A stretch of 21,860 nucleotides of DNA, from the NCBI GenBank assembly GCA_002403995.1, contig DHIV01000016.1, forward strand, positions 1 to 21,860, in the 5' to 3' direction. The notes under the pieces are model-generated. The model was given only the letters and a program-made list of their open reading frames with translations. It did not search any database and was not told the DNA's origin. The translations under genes and the position numbers were made by a program. How positions within the stretch are numbered: position 1 is the first letter of the stretch; each line of letters starts with the position of its first letter. Source of the stretch: Gallionella sp. UBA4737. GTDB lineage: Bacteria > Pseudomonadota > Gammaproteobacteria > Burkholderiales > Gallionellaceae. This document shows, piece by piece, positions 1-7,594 of this stretch.

Positions 1-804
1 CATGTGGCGCGCGGGCTTGAGGTTGTGGCCGCCGGTGTCGAAGCAGATGCCCTTGCCGACCAGTGCCACAGTCTGCTTCGCCTTGGCGTGGCGATAGCGC
101 AGATGCACGATCGCGGCGTCCTCGTCATGGCTACCCTGCGCCACCGCGACGAACGCACCCGCGCCCATCTTGCGCAACGCCTTCAGGTCGAATTCCTTGA
201 GCTGCCAGCCTTGCTGTTTGGCGAGGTCCTTGACGCGCTTGCGGTACAGGCCGGGCGTGAGTTCGTTGGGCGGCAGCACGGTCAATGTGCGGCACAGCAG
301 ATTGCCTTCGGCCTGCGCCTTGAGCGCGTCGAATATTTTCTTGTCGGCGTAGCCATATAGCGCGATCTTTTGCAGCGGCTTGCGCTGGTCTGCTTTTTTC
401 TTGTGCAGCGGCAGCGGCGCGCCGTTCACCCACGCCGCATACACCGCCGCTTCGGCGGCCTGCCGGCGTTGCGCCGCATCGCCCTGCACGACGATGGTAA
501 CGCCGGACGGCTGTTCTCCCAGCAGCAACTGCATGGCCTTGCGCGCCTGGGTCTGCACGGCGAAATTGGTCTTGCTGAAATCCAGCATCGCCCACGCGAT
601 CAGGCTGCCGTCTGCATGGTTTGCAGCAATGGGCGTGGCGGTGAATTCCTCGATCTTGATGCCGCGCCGCTTGAGCACGGCGGACAACAATTCGCGATGC
701 GGTACATCGCCAGGCAGGGTCTTGCCCTTGGGCAGCAGCACCAGCAGATGGGCTGCGTTCAGGGCTTTGGGTACAGCAGGTGATGCGGTCAGTTGTGCTA
801 GCAT
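1..804 (-). CDS. pepA: Leucyl aminopeptidase (M17 family), N-terminal part, cut by the window edge
   Basis: Cytosolic two-metal exopeptidase that removes N-terminal residues from peptides. Reading the minus strand from the ATG at 804 gives 268 codons without a stop, running off the window at position 1. The first ~160 residues form the variable N-terminal domain. The later part carries the M17 signatures NELTPGLYRKRV and, near the edge, VGKGICFDTGG, which contains the first metal-ligand Lys and Asp. The second metal motif (NTDAEGR) lies outside the window. The start is supported by a TGAGGA Shine-Dalgarno 5 nt upstream. The gene is divergent from thyA across ~150 bp holding a palindromic repeat. 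The text after the motif (HNLKPARHM) differs from the common ISLKPA form, so this may be a PepA paralogue. Family is confident; exact paralogue is not. Confidence 0.9.
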   Translation of the reverse strand, partial: MLAQLTASPAVPKALNAAHLLVLLPKGKTLPGDVPHRELLSAVLKRRGIKIEEFTATPIAANHADGSLIAWAMLDFSKTNFAVQTQARKAMQLLLGEQPSGVTIVVQGDAAQRRQAAEAAVYAAWVNGAPLPLHKKKADQRKPLQKIALYGYADKKIFDALKAQAEGNLLCRTLTVLPPNELTPGLYRKRVKDLAKQQGWQLKEFDLKALRKMGAGAFVAVAQGSHDEDAAIVHLRYRHAKAKQTVALVGKGICFDTGGHNLKPARHM

Positions 805-834
805 ATCGTCCTCATTTTTGTTTGCCTCGATACA

Positions 835-892
835 TTTTCCGTTCGTCCTGAGTGCCGCGTTTTATGCGGCGTATCGAAGGGGGAACGGAAAA
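835..892. repeat. Nested inverted repeat in the pepA-thyA intergenic region
   Basis: Perfect 10-bp arms TTTTCCGTTC (835-844) and GAACGGAAAA (883-892) enclose a second hairpin, GCCGC (854-858) and GCGGC (866-870). The sequence next to the arms (CGTCCTGAG, TCGAAGG) resembles a dispersed palindromic repeat often seen between betaproteobacterial genes. It lies between the divergent pepA and thyA starts, so it is not a terminator for either gene. A regulatory role is possible but unproven. Confidence 0.6.
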
Positions 893-957
893 CACTCGGC
901 CCGAACGGAAGTTAAATTAACATCCCGTGATTATACGGGCAATCAACACCAAGAATT

Positions 958-1752
958 ATGCGCGCTTATCTCAATCTCATGCAGCACGTGCTTGATCACG
1001 GCACAAAAAAATCCGACCGCACCGGAACCGGCACGGTCAGCGTGTTCGGCTACCAGATGCGCTTCAACCTGGCGGAAGGCTTTCCGCTGGTCACGACCAA
1101 GAAGTGCCACATGAAATCCATCGTGCATGAGCTGCTGTGGTTCTTGCAGGGCGACACGAACATCAAGTATCTCAAGGACAACGGCGTCAAGATCTGGGAC
1201 GAGTGGGCGGACGAGAACGGCAATCTCGGCCCGGTGTACGGCAAGCAGTGGCGCTCCTGGACGACCGTGGACGGTCGCGTGGTGGACCAGATCAAAATGG
1301 CCGTCGATCAACTCAAGGGCAATCCCGATTCGCGCCGCATCATCGTTTCGGCCTGGAACGTCGGCGAACTCGATCAGATGGCGCTGGCGCCCTGCCATGC
1401 GTTCTTCCAGTTCTATGTCGCGGACGGAAAATTGTCCTGCCAACTCTACCAGCGCAGCGCCGACATCTTCCTCGGCGTGCCATTCAATATCGCGAGCTAC
1501 GCGCTGTTGACGCTGATGATGGCGCAAGTGTGCGACCTGCAGCCGGGCGATTTCGTGCACACTTTCGGCGACGCGCACCTGTATTCGAACCACATGGAAC
1601 AGACGCACTTGCAGTTGTCACGCGAGCCGCGCCTGCTGCCGACGATGAAGATCAATCCGAATGTGAAAGATATTTTCGCTTTCAAATTCGAGGATTTCAC
1701 GCTGGAAGGCTACGACCCGCATCCGGCCATCAAGGCGCCCGTCGCGGTATGA
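958..1752 (+). CDS. thyA: Thymidylate synthase
   Basis: Methylates dUMP to dTMP with 5,10-methylene-tetrahydrofolate, yielding dihydrofolate; cytosolic homodimer. The product is 264 aa, the same length as E. coli ThyA, and collinear from the N-terminus. Visible signatures are the DRTGTGT phosphate-binding loop (~20-26), ELLWFLQGDTN (~58-68), the Arg pair R126/R127, the catalytic C146 in LAPCHAFFQF, and the folate/dUMP region QRSADIFLGVPFN. The ribosome binding site is weak (AAGAA). The stop overlaps a possible ATG for folA (ATGA at 1749-1752), so the two genes are probably co-transcribed and form the dTMP cycle: ThyA makes dihydrofolate, FolA reduces it. Confidence 0.98.
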   Translation: MRAYLNLMQHVLDHGTKKSDRTGTGTVSVFGYQMRFNLAEGFPLVTTKKCHMKSIVHELLWFLQGDTNIKYLKDNGVKIWDEWADENGNLGPVYGKQWRSWTTVDGRVVDQIKMAVDQLKGNPDSRRIIVSAWNVGELDQMALAPCHAFFQFYVADGKLSCQLYQRSADIFLGVPFNIASYALLTLMMAQVCDLQPGDFVHTFGDAHLYSNHMEQTHLQLSREPRLLPTMKINPNVKDIFAFKFEDFTLEGYDPHPAIKAPVAV

Positions 1753-1775
1753 GAAACTCTTATCCCGGCACCGGT

Positions 1776-2270
1776 ATGAAGCCGCGCGTATCGCTGATCG
1801 TTGCGATGGCGAAGAACCGCGTGATCGGCGTCAACAACACGCTGCCGTGGCATCTGCCCGCCGACTTGAAGCACTTCAAGGCGCTCACAATGGGGCACCA
1901 TATCGTGATGGGGCGCAAGACTTATGAATCGATCGGCATGCCGCTGCCGGGGCGCACTTCGGTGGTGGTCACGCGCAACGCAAATTATTCCGTGCCGGGT
2001 GTGGTGGTAGTAAATTCGCTAGCAGCGGCGATTACGGCGTGCGGCAATGATAAGGAGATTTTCGTGATCGGCGGTGCGGAACTTTACCGTCAGGCGATAG
2101 CTCTTGCCGACCGCATCTACCTGACCGAAATCGATGCCGACATTTCAGGCGATGCGCACTTCACGGAATTAGATGGCAAGCTGTGGCAGGAAACCGGGCG
2201 CGTGAGCCATGCGCCCGATGAGAAAAACCTGCATCCCTATCACTTCGTGGTTTACGACAGAAAGCGCTGA
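1776..2270 (+). CDS. folA: Dihydrofolate reductase
   Basis: Reduces dihydrofolate to tetrahydrofolate with NADPH, recycling the ThyA product. From the chosen ATG the product is 164 aa, near the usual ~160. Visible DHFR features are the N-terminal strand SLIVAMAKNRVIG, LPWHLPADLKHFK with the catalytic acid at D30, VMGRKTYESIG (NADPH site), PLPGRTSVVVTR, and IFVIGGAELYRQAI. An in-frame upstream ATG at 1749 overlaps the thyA stop (ATGA) and would add nine residues (MRNSYPGTG); translational coupling could favour it. Neither start has a strong Shine-Dalgarno. The gene ends 23 bp from the convergent beta-barrel gene. Confidence 0.96.
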   Translation: MKPRVSLIVAMAKNRVIGVNNTLPWHLPADLKHFKALTMGHHIVMGRKTYESIGMPLPGRTSVVVTRNANYSVPGVVVVNSLAAAITACGNDKEIFVIGGAELYRQAIALADRIYLTEIDADISGDAHFTELDGKLWQETGRVSHAPDEKNLHPYHFVVYDRKR

Positions 2271-2293
2271 CATCCCGAAAACACCAGACTTGG

Positions 2294-4429
2294 CTATTGG
2301 AAATCCCAGCGGTAGCCGATATAGATATAATAGCGTCTGATCTTCTCATCCTTGATCACGCTGGAATTATGGGTGTTTTCAACCCCTCCCTCGCCGTCGA
2401 AGCTCATCGATTCATTCATGCGATAGCTCAACTTGAGACTGGGTGTGATCCGCGTCATGTGAACATCCAGATTGTCCCTCTGGTTGTAAAGCTGCAGCGA
2501 AACATCCAAACGCCAGCGTTGCCGGAAGGTCTCGGTCTGAGTAAACGCCAAAGACTGTCCTTTATAGGTCTGGGCATTGATATAACTGCCGCTCGCAACA
2601 CCCAGATCGTTTTCAAGCAGTAAATTGTTGCCTATGGCTTGCGCGGTAAAGATATACATATTCCCGCTCCCGGGCATAGCGGGCAGCGTACCGGCTGCTT
2701 TGGTACCGGATATATTATTGATACGAAAATCCCCGCCCAGCCGCAAACGCGAAGAGTAAGGGTGCGTCATTCCGACCATCAACAGGTTGGCTGTCGGGGT
2801 CAATGCCTTGGCATCCTCACGCAGGCTCTCTTTCGTCACTCCCGGCAGCAGCAATACGTCAGCTATCGACTGCGTGGTCTGGCCCAGCAATGCGTTGGTA
2901 AGCTGCAGGGTCGGCGATTTCCGGTGGTCTGCAAGCAGGGTGTAGTTGTCACCCGCCTGGTTCATCCAATTACCCTGGAACATCGCGATATTGACCTCCC
3001 TGAACATCCGGTCGTAATCAAGCTGCCCCATGTAATTGCGTTTCGCATCGAAATAATGCGCTTCCATCCCTAGGGCTTGGCGATCCACGACCGAGCCCAC
3101 GCGCTGTTCGATGAAATAGCCGTTGCCGCTCCACTGCTCGGGCAGGCGGGTGAGATCGACGCTCAAGCCTGCGAAGGTCTTTCGCCCGGCATCGGTGTTA
3201 TAGAAATCCACCGGCGTGCCCATGACGCCATTGACGCGCCAGGTGGAATTCAGGCTATAGCCCAGCCATGCTCCGTCGAAACGGCCCAGCACTCCACCCG
3301 CTATTCCCGGCTGCCGGCCCACGCGGTACAGGTAGCTGCGATCACGCGCGCTCTGCTCAACATAGAATGAGCTCAGCCGATTGTCATTTTTTGTATTCGA
3401 TAAAAAATTCGACCTGTAATCATCCCGCACCACGATACGCGTATCGGTATTCTCGGTGCGTTTCCGACCGGTCAGATCCAGGGAAGTGATCAGCATCGAT
3501 TGGTCCGTGCCGCTCAATGTGTCAAATATAATGTTTGAGCCGTTCGCGGTGGCAGTGTCGGTATGAAACACGCCGCTATAGTAACTCTGGGAAAAACTGC
3601 CGTAGGCCATCATCCTCTCGTCGACAGCCTGCTTCCGGACAGCCTGGGGCACGACCTTCGCATACGCTTCCGCGGGCAAATTCGCCAGCCTGGTTTTCAC
3701 CTGCTTCACATCCGGGGCATCGGGGTATAGCTTCAGATACAACTCGTATTCGACACGCGCTTTGGCGTACTCTCCGTTCTTTTCCCGCGCTTCGCCGATC
3801 AGTTCCTGTGCTGCCTGTGACTGCTGGTTGGGAGGTAGGTTGAGCAGCTGGTTCAAGGTTTCAACCGCCACGGAGGCTTGCCCCTGCTTAAGCGCACCGC
3901 GTGCACTATCGAACAATTGCTTCGCTTTCTGCTCGACTGCCTCCGGAGTGATCACTCCAGGCGCCGCTTCTGTTTGTGGCTCGATTTTCGGCTTGAGCGC
4001 AGGTGTAAAAATGCTGATGCTGCGCCCATCGCTACCGGGACGTACACGGTAACTCACCTCATTGTCGAATTTGATGGTAAGCGAGGAGTCGAGCCCTGGA
4101 TAAGCGACAGAAAAATGCGGGGTAATATCCGTCGGCGGAGAATCCTTGGCTTCCGGAAGCAGGCTGGTGCTATCCGGATCAGCTTCAAGGAGCTGGATGT
4201 AAACATGGATCTCGCCATTTTTGAGCGAAGCTTCACGCAGGTATTGAATCCTGACATCGAACTGGATATGGATCTCCGCCTCGTCACCCACGCGGTTGAC
4301 ATCGATGCGATCGATCACATGGGCTTGAGCCGCATTTATGCCAACTCCACTCAACAACAAGGCAACTGCCAGGCAGGAAAAAGAGCGGGTGAGATTTCGC
4401 ATGACTTGTAACGTGCTAAAGACCTTCAA
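2294..4429 (-). CDS. TPR-containing outer-membrane beta-barrel protein of the multiheme cytochrome cluster
   Basis: 711 aa. Signal peptide with a hydrophobic core and likely cleavage after AQA (~36). A soluble N-terminal domain follows (~37-155), then a helical TPR-like stretch (~160-250; motifs such as YAKARVEYELYLKLYPDAP). From ~265 to the end there are many alternating polar/hydrophobic strands (SSFYVEQSARDRSYLYRVGRQ, WRLDVSLQLYNQ, RYYIYIGYRWDFQ), as expected of an outer-membrane barrel. No heme motif is present. The start at 4429 is backed by an AAAAAGGA sequence; M10 (4402) is an alternative. It is the last gene after two multiheme cytochromes on the same strand, so a porin sheath letting electrons cross the outer membrane is a reasonable inference. 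A cellulose- or exopolysaccharide-export-type TPR barrel is an alternative the context does not favour. The barrel was judged by eye. Confidence 0.75.
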   Translation of the reverse strand: MKVFSTLQVMRNLTRSFSCLAVALLLSGVGINAAQAHVIDRIDVNRVGDEAEIHIQFDVRIQYLREASLKNGEIHVYIQLLEADPDSTSLLPEAKDSPPTDITPHFSVAYPGLDSSLTIKFDNEVSYRVRPGSDGRSISIFTPALKPKIEPQTEAAPGVITPEAVEQKAKQLFDSARGALKQGQASVAVETLNQLLNLPPNQQSQAAQELIGEAREKNGEYAKARVEYELYLKLYPDAPDVKQVKTRLANLPAEAYAKVVPQAVRKQAVDERMMAYGSFSQSYYSGVFHTDTATANGSNIIFDTLSGTDQSMLITSLDLTGRKRTENTDTRIVVRDDYRSNFLSNTKNDNRLSSFYVEQSARDRSYLYRVGRQPGIAGGVLGRFDGAWLGYSLNSTWRVNGVMGTPVDFYNTDAGRKTFAGLSVDLTRLPEQWSGNGYFIEQRVGSVVDRQALGMEAHYFDAKRNYMGQLDYDRMFREVNIAMFQGNWMNQAGDNYTLLADHRKSPTLQLTNALLGQTTQSIADVLLLPGVTKESLREDAKALTPTANLLMVGMTHPYSSRLRLGGDFRINNISGTKAAGTLPAMPGSGNMYIFTAQAIGNNLLLENDLGVASGSYINAQTYKGQSLAFTQTETFRQRWRLDVSLQLYNQRDNLDVHMTRITPSLKLSYRMNESMSFDGEGGVENTHNSSVIKDEKIRRYYIYIGYRWDFQ

Positions 4430-4494
4430 TACTTATTCCTTTTTCAATACTGCAACCGGCGCATCGGTGAAACACCCAGCAACCGTCTGGATAT

Positions 4495-5568
4495 TTATAC
4501 CCCGCTGCTCCAGTTGCTTGTAGAGTTGTGGCATTTATCACACGATTGCGAGTTGTTATGTTTGGCATGACAGATATTGCACACACCTGAAACCGAGGCC
4601 CCCGATCCATGCACTTTGGCATTCAGGAAGCTTGTCGTTGACTTATGGCAAGCATCGCATGAAGGCCACATGGTCGTAGGTACGTGACCCGAATAGCTGG
4701 GATAACGGGTTGTAGGACTGCCACCCACGCCCTTCGCCGTCGTGCCATTGTGGCAAGTCGCACAGGTACCCGGCACCACTCCGGTATGGTCGAAGCTTGC
4801 GCCCAGCCAGGTCGTAGTGGAGTGGCATTTGTCGCATGAATCGGTGGTAGCAACATGCCCGCTTGGTTTGCCTGTCGCAGTTACGCCGTGACAGGTCGCA
4901 CAGGTGCCAGGGACTATCCCGGTGTGGTCGAAGCTCGCCGGCAACCAGGCCGTGGTGCGATGACATTTGTCGCAAGAATCGGTGGTAACAACATGCCCGT
5001 TTGGTTTTCCTGTCGCAGTTACACCGTGACAGGTTGCACAGGTGCCCGGAGCCACGCCCATGTGGTTGAAGCCTGCCGGAACCCAGGCCGTGGTGCGGTG
5101 GCAACTGTCACATGAAGATGTCGTGAGCATATGCCCGCTCGGCTTGCCCGTCGCCATCGAGCCGTTGTGGCAGGTCATGCACGCTCCAGGCGCAACGCCC
5201 GCATGACTGTATGAAGCCGGCGTCCAGCCTGTGGTGCGGTGGCAGCTTTCGCACGGTGCAGTGGTGGGAACATGCTGGATGGGCTTTGCCGTTGCTCCCA
5301 TGCGGTTACCCGCCATGTGGCAGGTGGCACAATCCCGGGGGGTTCCCTTGAACACACCCTGGATATGGCAGGATTCGCACCTGGTCAGGATGTGCGCGCC
5401 CGTCAGGTTATATCCTGTCTGGATATGGTCAAATTTTATAGTACCGGCTGCCTGCGCAAAGCCAATATGAGCCAGGACCATCAGAGGCAATATCAGTATC
5501 AGCCCGGTCCGCTTAGACGAACTCAAGATATGAAATATCTGCTTGATTTCAATTTTATGCCTGTTCAT
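4495..5568 (-). CDS. 13-heme c-type cytochrome with tandem two-heme repeats
   Basis: 357 aa; 13 CxxCH motifs counted (CESCH, CATCH, CESCH, CMTCH, CDSCH, CATCH, CDKCH, CATCH, CDKCH, CATCH, CDACH, CNICH, CDKCH). An uncleaved-length N-terminus with a hydrophobic segment (LILILPLMVLAHIGF) ends in AQAAG, a probable Sec signal of ~40 residues. The middle is a tandem array of ~46-residue units, each with two hemes plus two further His (GKPxGH and FDH or similar), suitable as distal ligands. The composition is rich in Ser/Thr/Gly and low in Lys, unlike the neighbouring 24-heme protein. No lipobox was seen. The start at 5568 has a perfect AAGGAG 7 nt upstream. Likely an electron carrier in the periplasm or at the surface, partnering the downstream beta-barrel protein (65 bp away). 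The precise family was not identified. Confidence 0.88.
   Translation of the reverse strand: MNRHKIEIKQIFHILSSSKRTGLILILPLMVLAHIGFAQAAGTIKFDHIQTGYNLTGAHILTRCESCHIQGVFKGTPRDCATCHMAGNRMGATAKPIQHVPTTAPCESCHRTTGWTPASYSHAGVAPGACMTCHNGSMATGKPSGHMLTTSSCDSCHRTTAWVPAGFNHMGVAPGTCATCHGVTATGKPNGHVVTTDSCDKCHRTTAWLPASFDHTGIVPGTCATCHGVTATGKPSGHVATTDSCDKCHSTTTWLGASFDHTGVVPGTCATCHNGTTAKGVGGSPTTRYPSYSGHVPTTMWPSCDACHKSTTSFLNAKVHGSGASVSGVCNICHAKHNNSQSCDKCHNSTSNWSSGV
4700..5250 (-). repeat. 138-bp in-phase tandem repeats inside the 13-heme cytochrome gene
   Basis: Long near-identical stretches recur at a 138-bp period (46 codons), for example the segment starting GAATCGGTGGTA at 4838 and again at 4976, with only scattered, mostly third-position, differences. 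Neighbouring units (about 4700 and 5110) are more diverged. The repeats encode the two-heme modules. The high DNA identity between adjacent units suggests recent duplication or gene conversion; approximate limits only. Confidence 0.75.
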
Positions 5569-5633
5569 TCTGCAGCTCCTTAAAAGAATCTCAAACACTC
5601 ATTTCTAAACCCATCTCGCCCACCCATACCTTC

Positions 5634-5677
5634 AGAATCGGTGCATTCTTTAAGACAGACTTTCTATCGAAGAATGC
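5634..5677. promoter_or_regulatory. Overlapping, mutually exclusive hairpins between the two cytochrome genes
   Basis: The 222-bp gap between the 24-heme gene stop (5791) and the 13-heme gene start (5568) contains AGAAT (5634-5638) and ATTCT (5645-5649), and an 8-bp perfect pair GCATTCTT (5643-5650) with AAGAATGC (5670-5677). Both stems use 5645-5649, so only one can form at a time. No U-tract follows, so a simple intrinsic terminator is unlikely. An attenuator, operator or processing site is possible. A further palindrome, CTATC-A-GATAG, lies at 5686-5696. Confidence 0.35.
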
Positions 5678-5790
5678 TGAGCAATCTATCAGATAGCCAT
5701 TGCCGCTCAAAACCCGTCCGTCCAGTCATTGCCTGTCTGAATAAATGGCAAAATTCCCCAAACGAACGGTTGAAAAATCGGAACGAGCGG

Positions 5791-7584
5791 TCAACGACGT
5801 TTCGGCACCGCCCCCATCAAAAGCGTTTTGAAATCACTTGTGACATGACACCGCTCGCATAGTTGCCCGAATTCGCCACGATGAACGTCATCACTGTCAT
5901 GGCAACCGACACACGTACCTGGAACGACAATCCGGTCTTCCATCGCTTTTTTATGGCAAGCGTAGCAATCCAGTTTCTTGTGTCCGCCATCCAGCTTGAA
6001 TTTGGTGCGCTTGTCGTGATCGAAATCCCATGCTTTCCATGATCGCGCGTTGTGGCAGGTCTCGCACTTGGTACCGAGCCTGCGCTTATGCACTTTGTCA
6101 TCGTCCTTCTTGTGACAGGAGTAGCAATCGGACGGCGTGTCGCGGAACAGCTGTGTCTGATGGCATTTCTTGCATTCCACTTTTATATGCAAGCCCAGCA
6201 GCGGAAAACGCGTACGCCCATGGTCTATACGGGCATCCTTCCAATCCTTTTCGTTATGGCAGGATTCGCAGCGTTTCCCAAGCTGGTTTTTGTGAACATC
6301 GTCCTTTTTGTGACACGCGACGCAATCCGGGACCAGCTTTTGCTGATACAGATTACCGGTATGGCAGGAGATACATTTGACCTTTTCGTGCTTGTCCTTC
6401 AAAGCATATTTGGTATCGCGGTCATGGTCGAAGATGATCGCTTTCCAGTCAGTTTCCTTGTGGCAAGTCTCGCACCTGGTGCCAAAACTTTCCTTATGCT
6501 TGTCATCCTTCTTGTGGCATCCGATGCAGGCCGTGGCCAGTTTCGCGGCGGCGGCCTTTAATTCCGGTTTGTGGCAGGCATCACATTTGGTTGTGACGTG
6601 TTTGCCCAATAAAGGGAATTTGGTGTCCTTGTCATGATTGAATTTGGCGGCCTTCCATTTTTCCTCGTTGTGACAGGTCACGCATTTATCGCCCAAGCCG
6701 CCCTTGTGCACATCATCCTTGCGGTGACACGCGACACACACAGTCGGCGTTTTCTCCTTGGTAAAGAGCGGGGCCTTATGGCAACTCACGCATTTCGCCA
6801 GTTCATGTTTGCCCAGCAGCTTGAATTTCGTTTGCGTGTCGTGATCGAACTCGATCTTCTTCCAGTCTTTTGCCGTATGGCAGATCTCGCATTTCTTGCC
6901 GTATTGCCCCTTGTGCTTGTCGTCCTTGCGATGACAAGCCACGCATTCATGCGCGACTCCCTTGAATTGGCTCTGGCTGACATGGCATTTGCTGCATTTC
7001 ACGTCCACATGCTTGCCGATGAGCGCGAAGCGGGTCTTTTCCAGACTGTGATCGAATCTGGTTTCTTTCCAGGTGCGTTCGTTATGGCAGCTCTTGCAAT
7101 CGGTGCCCAGGCTGCCCTTGTGTTTATCATCCTTGCGATGACAGGCATTGCATTCTGAAGGCGCTTCGCGATATTTTTTCTTCGCTTCGTGGCAGTCCTT
7201 GCACTTAACTTTTTCTTGCTTCAGGTGCGCCCCCAATAACGGGAAATCGGTCTTCGAGTGGTCGAAGGTTTTTGTATCCAGCACCGCGATCTTCGCATTC
7301 CGTCCCTTGTGTTCGGTATGGCATTCCCGGCATTCTTTTTTGTCCCCAAGCCTGCCGTGAAATCCCTCATGCTTCAGGATGTCCTGCTTCACATCCTTGT
7401 GGCAATCCGAACACAGCCCGGTCTGCGCCTCCTTGTTGAACCGGACGTGGCATTCCTTGCAGTTTTCTTCAAGCTTGGCGTGCCCCTGGATCACCTCTCC
7501 CGGCATCAGCGCAGACTCTCCCGCCGCCAGTGAGACATTGGAAAAAGACAGGGACACAGCAAGAAGAATCAGGCGTAGCAGCAT
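5791..7584 (-). CDS. 24-heme c-type cytochrome built of triheme repeats
   Basis: 597 aa from the chosen ATG. I count 24 CxxCH motifs: three near the N-terminus (CKECH, CSDCH, CRECH), then seven ~68-residue units of three. Each unit follows KCxxCH - about 12 residues - CxACH - RKDDxHKG - CxxCH - about 10 residues - FDHDxxTKF - LLGKH. Three extra His recur per unit (DDxHK, FDH, GKH), enough to give each heme a distal His. The signal peptide MLLRLILLAVSLSFSNVSLA shows no lipobox. The protein is strongly Lys/Asp-rich, and a periplasmic or extracellular wire-like carrier is inferred. Translation could run further upstream, but that sequence overlaps the preceding gene and lacks a signal peptide, so 7584 was chosen, 10 bp past that gene's stop. 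The ribosome binding site is weak, so translational coupling is likely. Confidence 0.92.
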   Translation of the reverse strand: MLLRLILLAVSLSFSNVSLAAGESALMPGEVIQGHAKLEENCKECHVRFNKEAQTGLCSDCHKDVKQDILKHEGFHGRLGDKKECRECHTEHKGRNAKIAVLDTKTFDHSKTDFPLLGAHLKQEKVKCKDCHEAKKKYREAPSECNACHRKDDKHKGSLGTDCKSCHNERTWKETRFDHSLEKTRFALIGKHVDVKCSKCHVSQSQFKGVAHECVACHRKDDKHKGQYGKKCEICHTAKDWKKIEFDHDTQTKFKLLGKHELAKCVSCHKAPLFTKEKTPTVCVACHRKDDVHKGGLGDKCVTCHNEEKWKAAKFNHDKDTKFPLLGKHVTTKCDACHKPELKAAAAKLATACIGCHKKDDKHKESFGTRCETCHKETDWKAIIFDHDRDTKYALKDKHEKVKCISCHTGNLYQQKLVPDCVACHKKDDVHKNQLGKRCESCHNEKDWKDARIDHGRTRFPLLGLHIKVECKKCHQTQLFRDTPSDCYSCHKKDDDKVHKRRLGTKCETCHNARSWKAWDFDHDKRTKFKLDGGHKKLDCYACHKKAMEDRIVVPGTCVGCHDSDDVHRGEFGQLCERCHVTSDFKTLLMGAVPKRR

Positions 7585-7594
7585 CCGGCAGAAA

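Noticed and set aside
4495..7584. CRISPR-like arrays suggested by the regular DNA repeats
   Set aside because: The periodicity is coding, in phase, and explained by repeated heme-binding modules; there are no unique spacers.
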